The translations under genes and the position numbers were made by a program. This document shows positions 49,473 to 56,877 of a stretch of DNA of 64,000 nt, piece by piece. Within the stretch, counting starts at the first letter, position 1; every line of letters begins with the position of its first letter. The notes beneath the pieces were generated by a model, which was not told the DNA's origin, searched no databases, and saw only the letters and a program-made list of their open reading frames with translations. Source of the stretch: Streptomyces violaceoruber (GTDB taxonomy: Bacteria; Actinomycetota; Actinomycetes; Streptomycetales; Streptomycetaceae); the NCBI RefSeq assembly GCF_033406955.1, contig NZ_CP137734.1, positions 8,060,001 through 8,124,000 of the forward strand. Direction: 5' to 3'.

Positions 49473-50828
49473 ATGTCACAGGTTCTTCCTGCTGACTCAA
49501 CGCTGGTCCACGACCTCATTGGTATCGGCTTCGGACCGTCCAATGTCGCCATGGCGATCGCGATCCGCGAACACAACGCACAGGCCGGCGGGCAGGAGGA
49601 GCTCGACGCCCGCTTCTTCGAGCAGCAGCCGCGCTTCGGCTGGCACCGCGGCATGCTGATCGACGACGCGACCATGCAGGTGTCCTTCCTCAAGGACCTG
49701 GTGACCCTGCGCAATCCGGCCAGTCGGTACAGCTTCCTCTGCTACCTGCAGAGCAGGGGGAGGCTGATCGACTTCATCAACCACAAGAACCTCTTCCCGC
49801 TCCGGGTCGAGTTCCACGACTACTTCGAGTGGGCGGCCGCCAAGGTCGACGACATGGTCTCCTACGGCCACGAGGTCGTCGGCGTCGCACCCGTCGTGCG
49901 GGACGGCGTGGTGGACCACCTGGAGGTGACGGTGCGTTCGGGGGAGGGGCTCGAGGTCCACCGGGCGCGCAACCTCGTCGTCGGCACGGGGCTGCGCCCC
50001 CTCGTGCCGGAGGGCGTGGAGCGCGGCGACCGCGTCTGGCACAACTCCGAACTGCTGGCCAGGGTCGACACGTTGGAGGGCACCTCGCCCTCCCGGTTCG
50101 TCGTCGTCGGTGCCGGCCAGAGCGCCGCCGAGAACGTCGCCTACCTGCACCGACGCTTCCCCTCGGCGGAGATCTGCGCGGTCTTCGCCCGCTACGGCTA
50201 CAGCCCCGCCGACGACAGCGCGTTCGCCAACCGGATCTTCGACCCGGCGGCGGTCGACGACTACTTCACGGCGCCCGGCAGCGTCAAACGCCGGCTGATG
50301 GACTACCACGGCAACACCAACTACTCCGTGGTGGACATCGACCTGATCGACGACCTGTACCGGCAGATGTACCGGGAGAAGGTCCTCGGCACCGAGCGGC
50401 TGCGCTTCCTCAACGTGTCCCGGCTCTCCGACGTCAAGGAGACGCCGGACCGGGTGCGCGCCACCGTGACGTCGCTGGTCACCGGCGAGGAGAGCCACCT
50501 GGACGCCGACGTCGTGGTCCTCGCCACCGGCTACGGCCCCGCCGACCCCCTCGGCCTGCTCGGCGAGGTCGCGGACCGCTGCCTGCGCGACGACGAGGGC
50601 CGGGTGCGCGTCGAGCGCGACTACCGCGTCGCCACCGACCCCGCCCTGCGCTGCGGAATCTACCTGCAGGGCGGCACGGAGCACACGCACGGCATCACCT
50701 CGTCGCTGCTCTCCAACACCGCCGTCCGGGTCGGCGAGATCCTCGAGTCGCTCCTCGACCGGGGCCTCGAGTCCGCTTCCGACGAGGTCCGCACGGTCGC
50801 CGACGGGACCGGCACCGGCGCGCGTTAA
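49473..50828 (+). CDS. cchB: L-ornithine N5-monooxygenase of coelichelin biosynthesis
   Basis: A 451-residue flavin monooxygenase that hydroxylates the side-chain amine of L-ornithine using FAD, NADPH and O2. The FAD site is G-I-G-F-G-P-S-N at 17-24. The NADPH site is V-V-V-G-A-G-Q-S-A-A-E-N at about 210-221. The A-T-G-Y motif occurs near residue 350. Substrate-site features of the SidA/PvdA family follow, with F-L-K-D-L-V-T-L-R-N-P at 72-82 and a His-rich H-T-H-G-I near 415. Its product feeds CchA and the NRPS. The ATG at 49473 has GGGAG upstream. It leads a run that continues through cchC and cchD with start/stop overlap. Confidence 0.95.
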   Translation: MSQVLPADSTLVHDLIGIGFGPSNVAMAIAIREHNAQAGGQEELDARFFEQQPRFGWHRGMLIDDATMQVSFLKDLVTLRNPASRYSFLCYLQSRGRLIDFINHKNLFPLRVEFHDYFEWAAAKVDDMVSYGHEVVGVAPVVRDGVVDHLEVTVRSGEGLEVHRARNLVVGTGLRPLVPEGVERGDRVWHNSELLARVDTLEGTSPSRFVVVGAGQSAAENVAYLHRRFPSAEICAVFARYGYSPADDSAFANRIFDPAAVDDYFTAPGSVKRRLMDYHGNTNYSVVDIDLIDDLYRQMYREKVLGTERLRFLNVSRLSDVKETPDRVRATVTSLVTGEESHLDADVVVLATGYGPADPLGLLGEVADRCLRDDEGRVRVERDYRVATDPALRCGIYLQGGTEHTHGITSSLLSNTAVRVGEILESLLDRGLESASDEVRTVADGTGTGAR

Positions 50829-51904
50829 TGTACGGCGCTATGACCACGACCGAGGTGGAGCGTCCCGCGCCCACTCCCCGAGGCCCGACAGAGGCGCGCC
50901 GGCGCCGCGTTGCCGGTCTGGGGCTGCTCGCGGCGCTCCTCCTGGTCGCCGCGGCGGCCTCACTGGCCGTCGGCGCGCGTGCGCTCAGCCCCGCCGAGGT
51001 CTGGCACGGACTGTTCGCGGCGCCCGAGTCCGACCAGCGGCTCACCGAGATCAGGCTCATCGTGCAGACCGTGCGGGTGCCCCGCACGGTCCTCGCCGTC
51101 GTGGCGGGCATCGCGCTGGGCGTCGCAGGGGCGCTGATCCAGGGGTACACGCGCAACCCCATCGCCGACACGGGTCTCCTCGGGGTGAACTCCGGTGCCT
51201 CGTTCGCCGTGGTGTCGGGGATCGCCGCCTTCGGCTTCACCAGCCCGTTCCAGTACGTCTGGTTCGGCTTCGCGGGCGCTGCGGTCGCCGGTGTCGTGGT
51301 GTTCGGGCTGTCGAGCATCGGCCGGGGAGCGGGCAACCCGCTGACGCTCGCACTGGCCGGGCAGGGGGTCACGGTGTTCCTGGCGGCGATGACCACGGCC
51401 GTCGCGCTGACGGACAAGGCCTCGCTGAACGCTCTGCGGTTCTGGAACGCGGGCTCGCTGACCGGGGTCGGCTTCGACGTCATCGGGCCCGTGTCGGCCT
51501 TCATCGCCGCCGGGCTGCTGCTGGCGCTGACCACGCTGCCCTCGGTCAACCTGCTCAACCTGGGCGACGACGTGGCGCGGGGACTCGGGGTGAACATCGC
51601 GCTGACCCGCACCGTCGGCATCGTCGCCATCACCCTGCTGGCCGGGGCGGCGACGGCGGCCTGCGGCCCCATCGCCTTCCTCGGTCTCATGGTGGCCCAC
51701 GTGGCCCGGTACCTGACCGGCCCGGACTACCGCTGGCTGGTCCCGTACGCCGGTCTGCTCGGGGCCGTGGTGCTGCTGGTCTGCGACATCGTGGGGCGCC
51801 TGGTCGTACGGCCGGGGGAACTGGACGCAGGGGTCGTCGTCTCGCTCCTCGGCGCACCGTTCTTCGCCGTCCTGGTGTGGCGCGGGAAGTTCAAGAGCGC
51901 GTGA
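50828..51904 (+). CDS. cchC: Iron-siderophore ABC transporter permease (FecCD family)
   Basis: A 358-residue permease whose ATG (50828) overlaps the cchB stop by one base (TAATG). FecCD features are P-R-T-V-L-A-V-V-A-G-I-A-L-G-V-A-G-A-L-I-Q near residue 95 and G-P-I-A-F-L-G-L-M-V-A-H near 275. About nine or ten hydrophobic segments are visible. It forms a heterodimer with CchD to import ferric coelichelin. An internal ATG at 50840 is an alternative start. It is co-translated with cchB and cchD. Confidence 0.9.
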   Translation: MYGAMTTTEVERPAPTPRGPTEARRRRVAGLGLLAALLLVAAAASLAVGARALSPAEVWHGLFAAPESDQRLTEIRLIVQTVRVPRTVLAVVAGIALGVAGALIQGYTRNPIADTGLLGVNSGASFAVVSGIAAFGFTSPFQYVWFGFAGAAVAGVVVFGLSSIGRGAGNPLTLALAGQGVTVFLAAMTTAVALTDKASLNALRFWNAGSLTGVGFDVIGPVSAFIAAGLLLALTTLPSVNLLNLGDDVARGLGVNIALTRTVGIVAITLLAGAATAACGPIAFLGLMVAHVARYLTGPDYRWLVPYAGLLGAVVLLVCDIVGRLVVRPGELDAGVVVSLLGAPFFAVLVWRGKFKSA

Positions 51905-53007
51905 ACGGTACGGACATGAGGGCGGACGGGGCGGATGCGGCGGTGGACGTGAAGGCAGACGTGCGGACTTCGGTGGCGCCCGGCGTGCGGTTCGGCGGCC
52001 TGTCGTTCGTGTGGCGGCCCTGGGTCGCGGGCGTCACCCTGCTGCTGGCGGTGGCCGGCTTCCTGGTGTTCTGCCTGTCCATCGGGGTCGGCGACTTCCC
52101 CATCGCCCTGCCCCGGGTCGTCGCCACCGTCTTCGGCGGGGGCGAGCAGGTCGACCGGTTCGTGATCATGGACCTGCGGATGCCCCGCGCGCTCGCCGGG
52201 CTCGTCGTGGGCGTCGCGCTCGGGGTGTCCGGCGCCCTCACCCAGTCGATCGCCCGCAATCCGCTGGCCAGCCCGGACGTCCTCGGCATCACCAGCGGCG
52301 CCGGCGCGGTCGCGGTGTTCCTGGTGACGGTGTCCGGCGGCGCCGCCACGGCCGTGGCCGACTCCGTGGGCCTGTCGGCGGCGGCCCTGGCGGGCGGTCT
52401 CGGCACGGGGCTGCTGGTGTACTTCATGGCGTGGCGCCGCGGGATCGACGGCTTCCGGCTCATCCTCATCGGCATCTCGGTGAACGCCGTGATGCAGGCG
52501 ATCACGACATGGCTGCTGGTCACGGCCGACATCAGGGACGTGGCCCGGGCCCAGGCGTGGCTGGTGGGCTCGCTGGACAACCGGTCCTGGGGCGAGGTGC
52601 ACGTCGCGCTGTGGTGCACGCTCGTCCTGCTGGTCGTCGTGGCCTCGGTCGCCTTCCAGTTCAAGCCGCTGCACTTCGGCGACGACGTCGCCGCCGGACT
52701 CGGCGTCCGGTACGGGACGGTGCGCGCGGTCCTGCTGCTGTGCGCGGTGCTGCTGGCCGGTGTGGCGGTGAGCGCGGCGGGACCGGTGCCGTTCGTCGCG
52801 CTGGTGGCTCCGCAGGTGGCGATGCGGCTGGCCCGGTGCCCGACCCAGCCGCTGGTGGCCTCCGGTCTGGTGGGGGCGCTGCTGCTGACCGGCTCCGACC
52901 TTCTCGCGCGCACCGCCCTGCCCGTCTCGCTGCCGGTCGGCGTGGTCACCGCCGCCATCGGCGGCCCCTTCCTGGTCTATCTGCTGGTGCGGGCGAACCG
53001 CAGATAG
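51901..53007 (+). CDS. cchD: Iron-siderophore ABC transporter permease (FecCD family)
   Basis: A 368-residue FecCD permease, partner of CchC. It starts at GTG 51901, overlapping the cchC stop (GTGA); ATG 51916 is a possible alternative. Family features are M-P-R-A-L-A-G-L-V-V-G-V-A-L-G-V-S-G-A near residue 95, G-P-V-P-F-V-A-L-V-A-P-Q and D-L-L-A-R near the end. Membrane-bound; it imports the ferric siderophore delivered by CchF and energised by CchE. Confidence 0.9.
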   Translation: MNGTDMRADGADAAVDVKADVRTSVAPGVRFGGLSFVWRPWVAGVTLLLAVAGFLVFCLSIGVGDFPIALPRVVATVFGGGEQVDRFVIMDLRMPRALAGLVVGVALGVSGALTQSIARNPLASPDVLGITSGAGAVAVFLVTVSGGAATAVADSVGLSAAALAGGLGTGLLVYFMAWRRGIDGFRLILIGISVNAVMQAITTWLLVTADIRDVARAQAWLVGSLDNRSWGEVHVALWCTLVLLVVVASVAFQFKPLHFGDDVAAGLGVRYGTVRAVLLLCAVLLAGVAVSAAGPVPFVALVAPQVAMRLARCPTQPLVASGLVGALLLTGSDLLARTALPVSLPVGVVTAAIGGPFLVYLLVRANRR

Positions 53008-53018
53008 CTGGTACAAAG

Positions 53019-53037
53019 TAAGGCGAGCCTAATCGAG
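53019..53037 (+). promoter_or_regulatory. Iron box upstream of cchE
   Basis: TAAGGCGAGCCTAATCGAG matches the reverse-complement DmdR1 consensus at 14 of 19 positions, with a well conserved core. It ends 8 bases before the cchE start and overlaps its ribosome-site region. Confidence 0.6.
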
Positions 53038-53045
53038 GGGGCCTT

Positions 53046-53909
53046 GTGGTCGTTCAGTCCATCACCGGGACCGAGACGGAAGTTGTCGGCGCCTCACGGC
53101 TGGCGGCCCGGGGCGTCACCGTCGGGTACGGGACCCGGTCCGTCATCGACGGCCTCGACGTGGCGATCCCGCCCGGGGTGATCACCACCATCATCGGACC
53201 GAACGGCTGCGGCAAGTCGACCCTGCTGCGCACCCTGTCCCGGCTGCTCAGGCCGACCGGCGGAACGGTCGTGCTGGACGGCGAGGACATCGCCGCGCTC
53301 CGGACCCGCGACGTGGCGAAGAAGCTCGGCCTGCTGCCCCAGGCACCGGTGGCCCCGGAGGGGCTGACGGTGTCCGACCTGGTCGCCCGCGGCCGCCACC
53401 CGCACCAGAGCTGGCTGCGGCAGTGGTCCTCGGACGACGCCGACGTCGTACGGCAGGCGCTGGCCATGACCGGCGTGTCCGACCTCGCGGACCGGCCCGT
53501 CGACTCGCTGTCCGGTGGCCAGCGCCAGCGGGTGTGGATCTCGATGACCCTCGCCCAGGGCACCGACCTGCTGCTGCTGGACGAGCCGACCACCTATCTG
53601 GATCTCGCGCACGCGGTCGACGTGCTCGACCTCGTCGACGACCTGCACGAATCCGGGCGCACCGTGGTCATGGTGCTGCACGACCTCAACCTGGCCGCGC
53701 GCTACAGCGACAACCTCGTCGTCATGCGGGAGGGCGCGATCCTGGCGCAGGGGCACCCGCGCGACGTCATCACCGCCGGCCTGCTGCACGAGGCGTTCGG
53801 GCTGCGCGCCAAGGTGATCGACGACCCGGTCGGGGACCGCCCGCTCATCGTGCCGATCGGGCGCACCCATGTCGAACTCGACCGATCCGCGCCCGAGTTG
53901 TTGAAGTGA
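53046..53909 (+). CDS. cchE: Iron-siderophore ABC transporter ATP-binding protein
   Basis: A 287-residue ATPase of the FecE type. Walker A is G-P-N-G-C-G-K-S-T at 51-59, the signature is L-S-G-G-Q-R-Q-R near residue 157, and Walker B with catalytic Glu is L-L-L-L-D-E-P-T. V-L-H-D-L-N is the H-loop. All motifs are canonical. It powers uptake through CchC/CchD, on the cytoplasmic side. The start GTG 53046 has AGGGGG upstream. Its own iron box suggests that it can be transcribed apart from cchB-D. Confidence 0.93.
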   Translation: MVVQSITGTETEVVGASRLAARGVTVGYGTRSVIDGLDVAIPPGVITTIIGPNGCGKSTLLRTLSRLLRPTGGTVVLDGEDIAALRTRDVAKKLGLLPQAPVAPEGLTVSDLVARGRHPHQSWLRQWSSDDADVVRQALAMTGVSDLADRPVDSLSGGQRQRVWISMTLAQGTDLLLLDEPTTYLDLAHAVDVLDLVDDLHESGRTVVMVLHDLNLAARYSDNLVVMREGAILAQGHPRDVITAGLLHEAFGLRAKVIDDPVGDRPLIVPIGRTHVELDRSAPELLK

Positions 53910-53925
53910 GGGTAGGCTTACCTCA
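53907..53925 (+). promoter_or_regulatory. Iron box upstream of cchF
   Basis: TGAGGGTAGGCTTACCTCA matches the DmdR1 consensus at 15 of 19 positions and is nearly palindromic. It begins at the cchE stop codon (TGA) and lies 34 bases ahead of the cchF start. Confidence 0.7.
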
Positions 53926-53959
53926 CATTGGTTGGCGCGACAGCAAAGGGATGCCCGGG

Positions 53960-55012
53960 ATGCTCCTCAGAACAACGCGTACGAAGCCCTGGCGACGACT
54001 CGCGGCGGCCCTGTCCGCCGCCGCGCTCGGCGTCGGACTCCTCGCGGGGTGCGGATCCGACTCGGACGACCCGGCGGACGAGGCGGGCGGCGGCACCCCG
54101 GCCGCGGCCGGCGCCTTCCCGGTCACCGTGGAGCACGCGTTCGGAACGACGAAGATCGACAAGGCGCCCGAGCGGGTCGTCTCCGTCGGCTACACCGACG
54201 ACCAGACCGTCCTGGCCTTCGGCATCAAGCCCGTCGGCATGGTCGACCAGTACCCGAACCCGGCCGGCCAGAGCCCCGACATCAACACCCAGTGGCCCTG
54301 GGTGAAGGACAAGTGGGGCGACACCAAGCCCGAGGTCGTCATGAAGAACGGGGACACGGGCCCCAACTTCGAGAAGATCGCCGCGCTGCGCCCCGACCTG
54401 ATCGTCGCGGTCTACTCCGAGATCGACCAGGCCGCCTACGACAAGCTCTCCAAGATCGCGCCCACGGTGGGCCGCACCAAGGGCGAGAAGGAGCCGTTCA
54501 GCGCTCCCTGGCAGGACAACGCGCTGCACATCGCCAAGGCGCTCGGCAAGGCCGAGGAGGGCGAGAAGATGGTGGCCGACATCCAGGGCAAGCTGGACGC
54601 GGCCAAGCAGGCGCACCCCGAATTCGCGGACAAGACCGCGGTCGTGCTGTCCTGGTACAAGGACTCGGTGGCACCGTTCACCTCCACCGACGTGCGCGGA
54701 CGGCTCGTGACCGGCATCGGCTTCAAGTACGAGACCGAGATCGACAAGGTCGCCGGCGGCGACTTCTACACCACGCTCTCGCCCGAACGCGTCGACCTGG
54801 TCGACGTGGACCGTGTCTTCGTCATCAACGACAAGGCGGACCAGGACGCGTTGAAGAAGTTCGAGCTGTTCACCAACCTGGACGCCGTCAAGAACGGCAA
54901 GGTGTCGTACCTGCTGGACAGCGAGGGCCCGGCGGTCGGCGCGGCCATCTCCCAGGGCACCCTGCTGTCCATGCCGTACGCCGTCGACGAACTCGTCAAG
55001 TCGGCCGGGTAG
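53960..55012 (+). CDS. cchF: Ferric siderophore-binding lipoprotein
   Basis: A 350-residue periplasmic-binding-type (FepB/FhuD-like) protein. A basic start and hydrophobic stretch lead to lipobox L-L-A-G-C (Cys31). Domain features are A-P-E-R-V-V-S-V-G-Y-T-D-D-Q near residue 70, A-A-L-R-P-D-L-I-V-A in the first lobe and a long connecting helix, with V-D-V-D-R-V-F-V-I-N-D in the second. It captures ferric coelichelin at the cell surface and passes it to CchC/CchD. The ATG at 53960 has AAAGGG nine bases upstream, better than ATG 53951. Confidence 0.9.
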   Translation: MLLRTTRTKPWRRLAAALSAAALGVGLLAGCGSDSDDPADEAGGGTPAAAGAFPVTVEHAFGTTKIDKAPERVVSVGYTDDQTVLAFGIKPVGMVDQYPNPAGQSPDINTQWPWVKDKWGDTKPEVVMKNGDTGPNFEKIAALRPDLIVAVYSEIDQAAYDKLSKIAPTVGRTKGEKEPFSAPWQDNALHIAKALGKAEEGEKMVADIQGKLDAAKQAHPEFADKTAVVLSWYKDSVAPFTSTDVRGRLVTGIGFKYETEIDKVAGGDFYTTLSPERVDLVDVDRVFVINDKADQDALKKFELFTNLDAVKNGKVSYLLDSEGPAVGAAISQGTLLSMPYAVDELVKSAG

Positions 55013-55014
55013 GT

Positions 55015-56820
55015 GTGAGCGCCACCGACACCCGCGTCGCCACGGCCCCGGCCGTCCTGCGCACCGCGACCGGAGGCGAGTCCGGCCGGTGGGTCGCGGC
55101 ACACTGCCGCGAGGTGCCGTGGCTGACGGCCGCCACGGTTCTCACCACGGTGGCCGGAGCGGCACTCCAGGTGCTCCCCGTACTGCTGCTCGGCCGGGTG
55201 GTCGACGCGGTGGCGGGAGGCGAGTCGCAGGACGTCCTGGTCACGATCGGGATTCTGATGGTCGCCGCGGCGCTGCTCGGCGCGGTGGCGACCGCGGTGT
55301 CGACCTGTCTGATCGGACGGCTCGGCGCCGACCTGCTCGCCCGGCTGCGGGAGGGCGCCGTGCGCGCCGTCCTGGCGATGCCCAGCGCGCGGGTCGAACA
55401 GGTGGGCCGCGGCGACGTGCTGTCCCGGGTCGGCGACGACGTCGCCGTGATCTCCAAGGGAATCCGCACCGCCGTCCCCACGGTGTTCTCGGCCGGAGTC
55501 CTCGTCGCCATCGCCACCGCCGGCATGTTCGGGCTCGACTGGCGGCTCGGTCTGGCGGGAGCCGGTGCGCTGCCCGCGTACGCGCTGGCCCTGCGCTGGT
55601 ACCTGCCGAGGTCCGCCCCGCTGTACCGGAAGCAGCGGGTGGCCCAGGCCGACCGGGCGCAGGCCCTGATCAGCGGCCTGAACGGCATCGACACCGTCCG
55701 GGCCTACCGGCTCGAGGGCGCCTTCCGGGAGCGGGTCACCCGGGAGTCGTGGCGGGTGCGCGAGCTCGGCATCGAGGTGTTCCGGTTCTTCGGCCGGTTC
55801 GTCGGCCGGGAGAACCGCGCCGAGTTCATCGGGCTGACGCTCATCATCGTGGTGGGCTACGCGCTGCTGGAGGCGGACGCGGCCACCCTGGGCGAGGTGT
55901 CCGCGGCACCGCTGCTCTTCCACCGGCTGTTCACCCCCCTGGGCGCCATCATGTTCACCTTCGACGAGGCGCAGAAGTCGGGCGCGAGCCTGACCCGGCT
56001 GGTCGGCGTGCTGGGGGAGGACGCGGCGGACCGACTGGTCGGCGACGCGTCCGTCGGGACGGCGGCGGCCGGAGCGTACCCGGTGACCGTGCGGGGGCTG
56101 ACCTTCACCTATCCGGGCGCCGACGAACCGGTCCTCAGGGACGTCGACCTGACGATCCCGGCAGGGGGCTCGCTCGCCCTCGTGGGGGCGACGGGCGCGG
56201 GCAAGTCGACGCTGGCCGCGCTGGTCGCGGGCATCGGCACCCCGCAGGCGGGGTCGGTGCGTGTCGGGCCGGCCGACCTGGCGGAGCTGGACGAGGCCGG
56301 GGCGCGGGCCCTGGTGAGCATCCTGACCCAGGAGACGCACGTGTTCTCCGGTCCGCTCGCCGACGACCTGCGACTGGCCGCGCCGGAGGCCACCGACGCC
56401 GAACTCCTGGACGCCCTGCGCACCGTCGGCGCCGGTCAGTGGGTGGACGCGCTGCCCGACGGGCTGGACACACCCGTCGGTGAGGGCGGCGAGCGCCTCG
56501 ACGTGACCAAGGTCGCCCAGATCGCGCTGGCCCGGCTGGTGCTCGGCCGGGCGCCCGTGGTGGTCCTGGACGAGTCGACCGCCGAGGCGGGCAGCGAGGG
56601 CGCCGCAGAGCTGGAACGTGCCGTGCTCGCCGCGTGCGCGGGACGCACCACGCTGTTCGTGGCCCACCGCCTGACCCAGGCGATGGCGGCGGACCGGATC
56701 GCCGTCCTGGACGCCGGACGGGTCGTCGAGGAGGGCACGCACGCGGAGTTGGTGGCTCTGGGCGGCCGCTACGCACGGCTGTGGCGGGCCTGGCGGGAGG
56801 GCGGCCGGGCGGGGTGTTAG
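55015..56820 (+). CDS. cchG: ABC transporter with fused membrane and ATPase domains, probable siderophore exporter
   Basis: A 601-residue half-transporter-type protein. Residues about 30-340 form a six-helix membrane domain. The ATPase domain has Walker A G-A-T-G-A-G-K-S-T near 390, a Q-loop in I-L-T-Q-E-T and Walker B V-V-V-L-D-E-S. The position of the usual L-S-G-G-Q signature is R-L-D-V-T-K-V-A-Q, clearly divergent. It ends with a C-terminal D-loop/H-loop region (F-V-A-H-R-L-T). In the known cluster the homologue is regarded as an exporter-type ABC protein. The GTG at 55015 lies 2 bases past the cchF stop, so translation is probably coupled. Its partner, if any, may be the second such gene beyond the NRPS. 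Confidence 0.85.
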   Translation: MSATDTRVATAPAVLRTATGGESGRWVAAHCREVPWLTAATVLTTVAGAALQVLPVLLLGRVVDAVAGGESQDVLVTIGILMVAAALLGAVATAVSTCLIGRLGADLLARLREGAVRAVLAMPSARVEQVGRGDVLSRVGDDVAVISKGIRTAVPTVFSAGVLVAIATAGMFGLDWRLGLAGAGALPAYALALRWYLPRSAPLYRKQRVAQADRAQALISGLNGIDTVRAYRLEGAFRERVTRESWRVRELGIEVFRFFGRFVGRENRAEFIGLTLIIVVGYALLEADAATLGEVSAAPLLFHRLFTPLGAIMFTFDEAQKSGASLTRLVGVLGEDAADRLVGDASVGTAAAGAYPVTVRGLTFTYPGADEPVLRDVDLTIPAGGSLALVGATGAGKSTLAALVAGIGTPQAGSVRVGPADLAELDEAGARALVSILTQETHVFSGPLADDLRLAAPEATDAELLDALRTVGAGQWVDALPDGLDTPVGEGGERLDVTKVAQIALARLVLGRAPVVVLDESTAEAGSEGAAELERAVLAACAGRTTLFVAHRLTQAMAADRIAVLDAGRVVEEGTHAELVALGGRYARLWRAWREGGRAGC

Positions 56821-56850
56821 GCATGCCTAAGTTAGGTTAGCCTGCCTTCA
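56817..56850 (+). promoter_or_regulatory. Iron-box region upstream of cchH
   Basis: TTAGGTTAGCCTGCCTTCA (56832-56850) matches the DmdR1 consensus at 14 of 19 positions. A palindrome TTAGGCATGCCTAA (56817-56830) adjoins it and overlaps the cchG stop. The two may form a composite binding site. Confidence 0.6.
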
Positions 56851-56877
56851 TTCCTTGGAAGGGGCGTTGAGTCTTCG

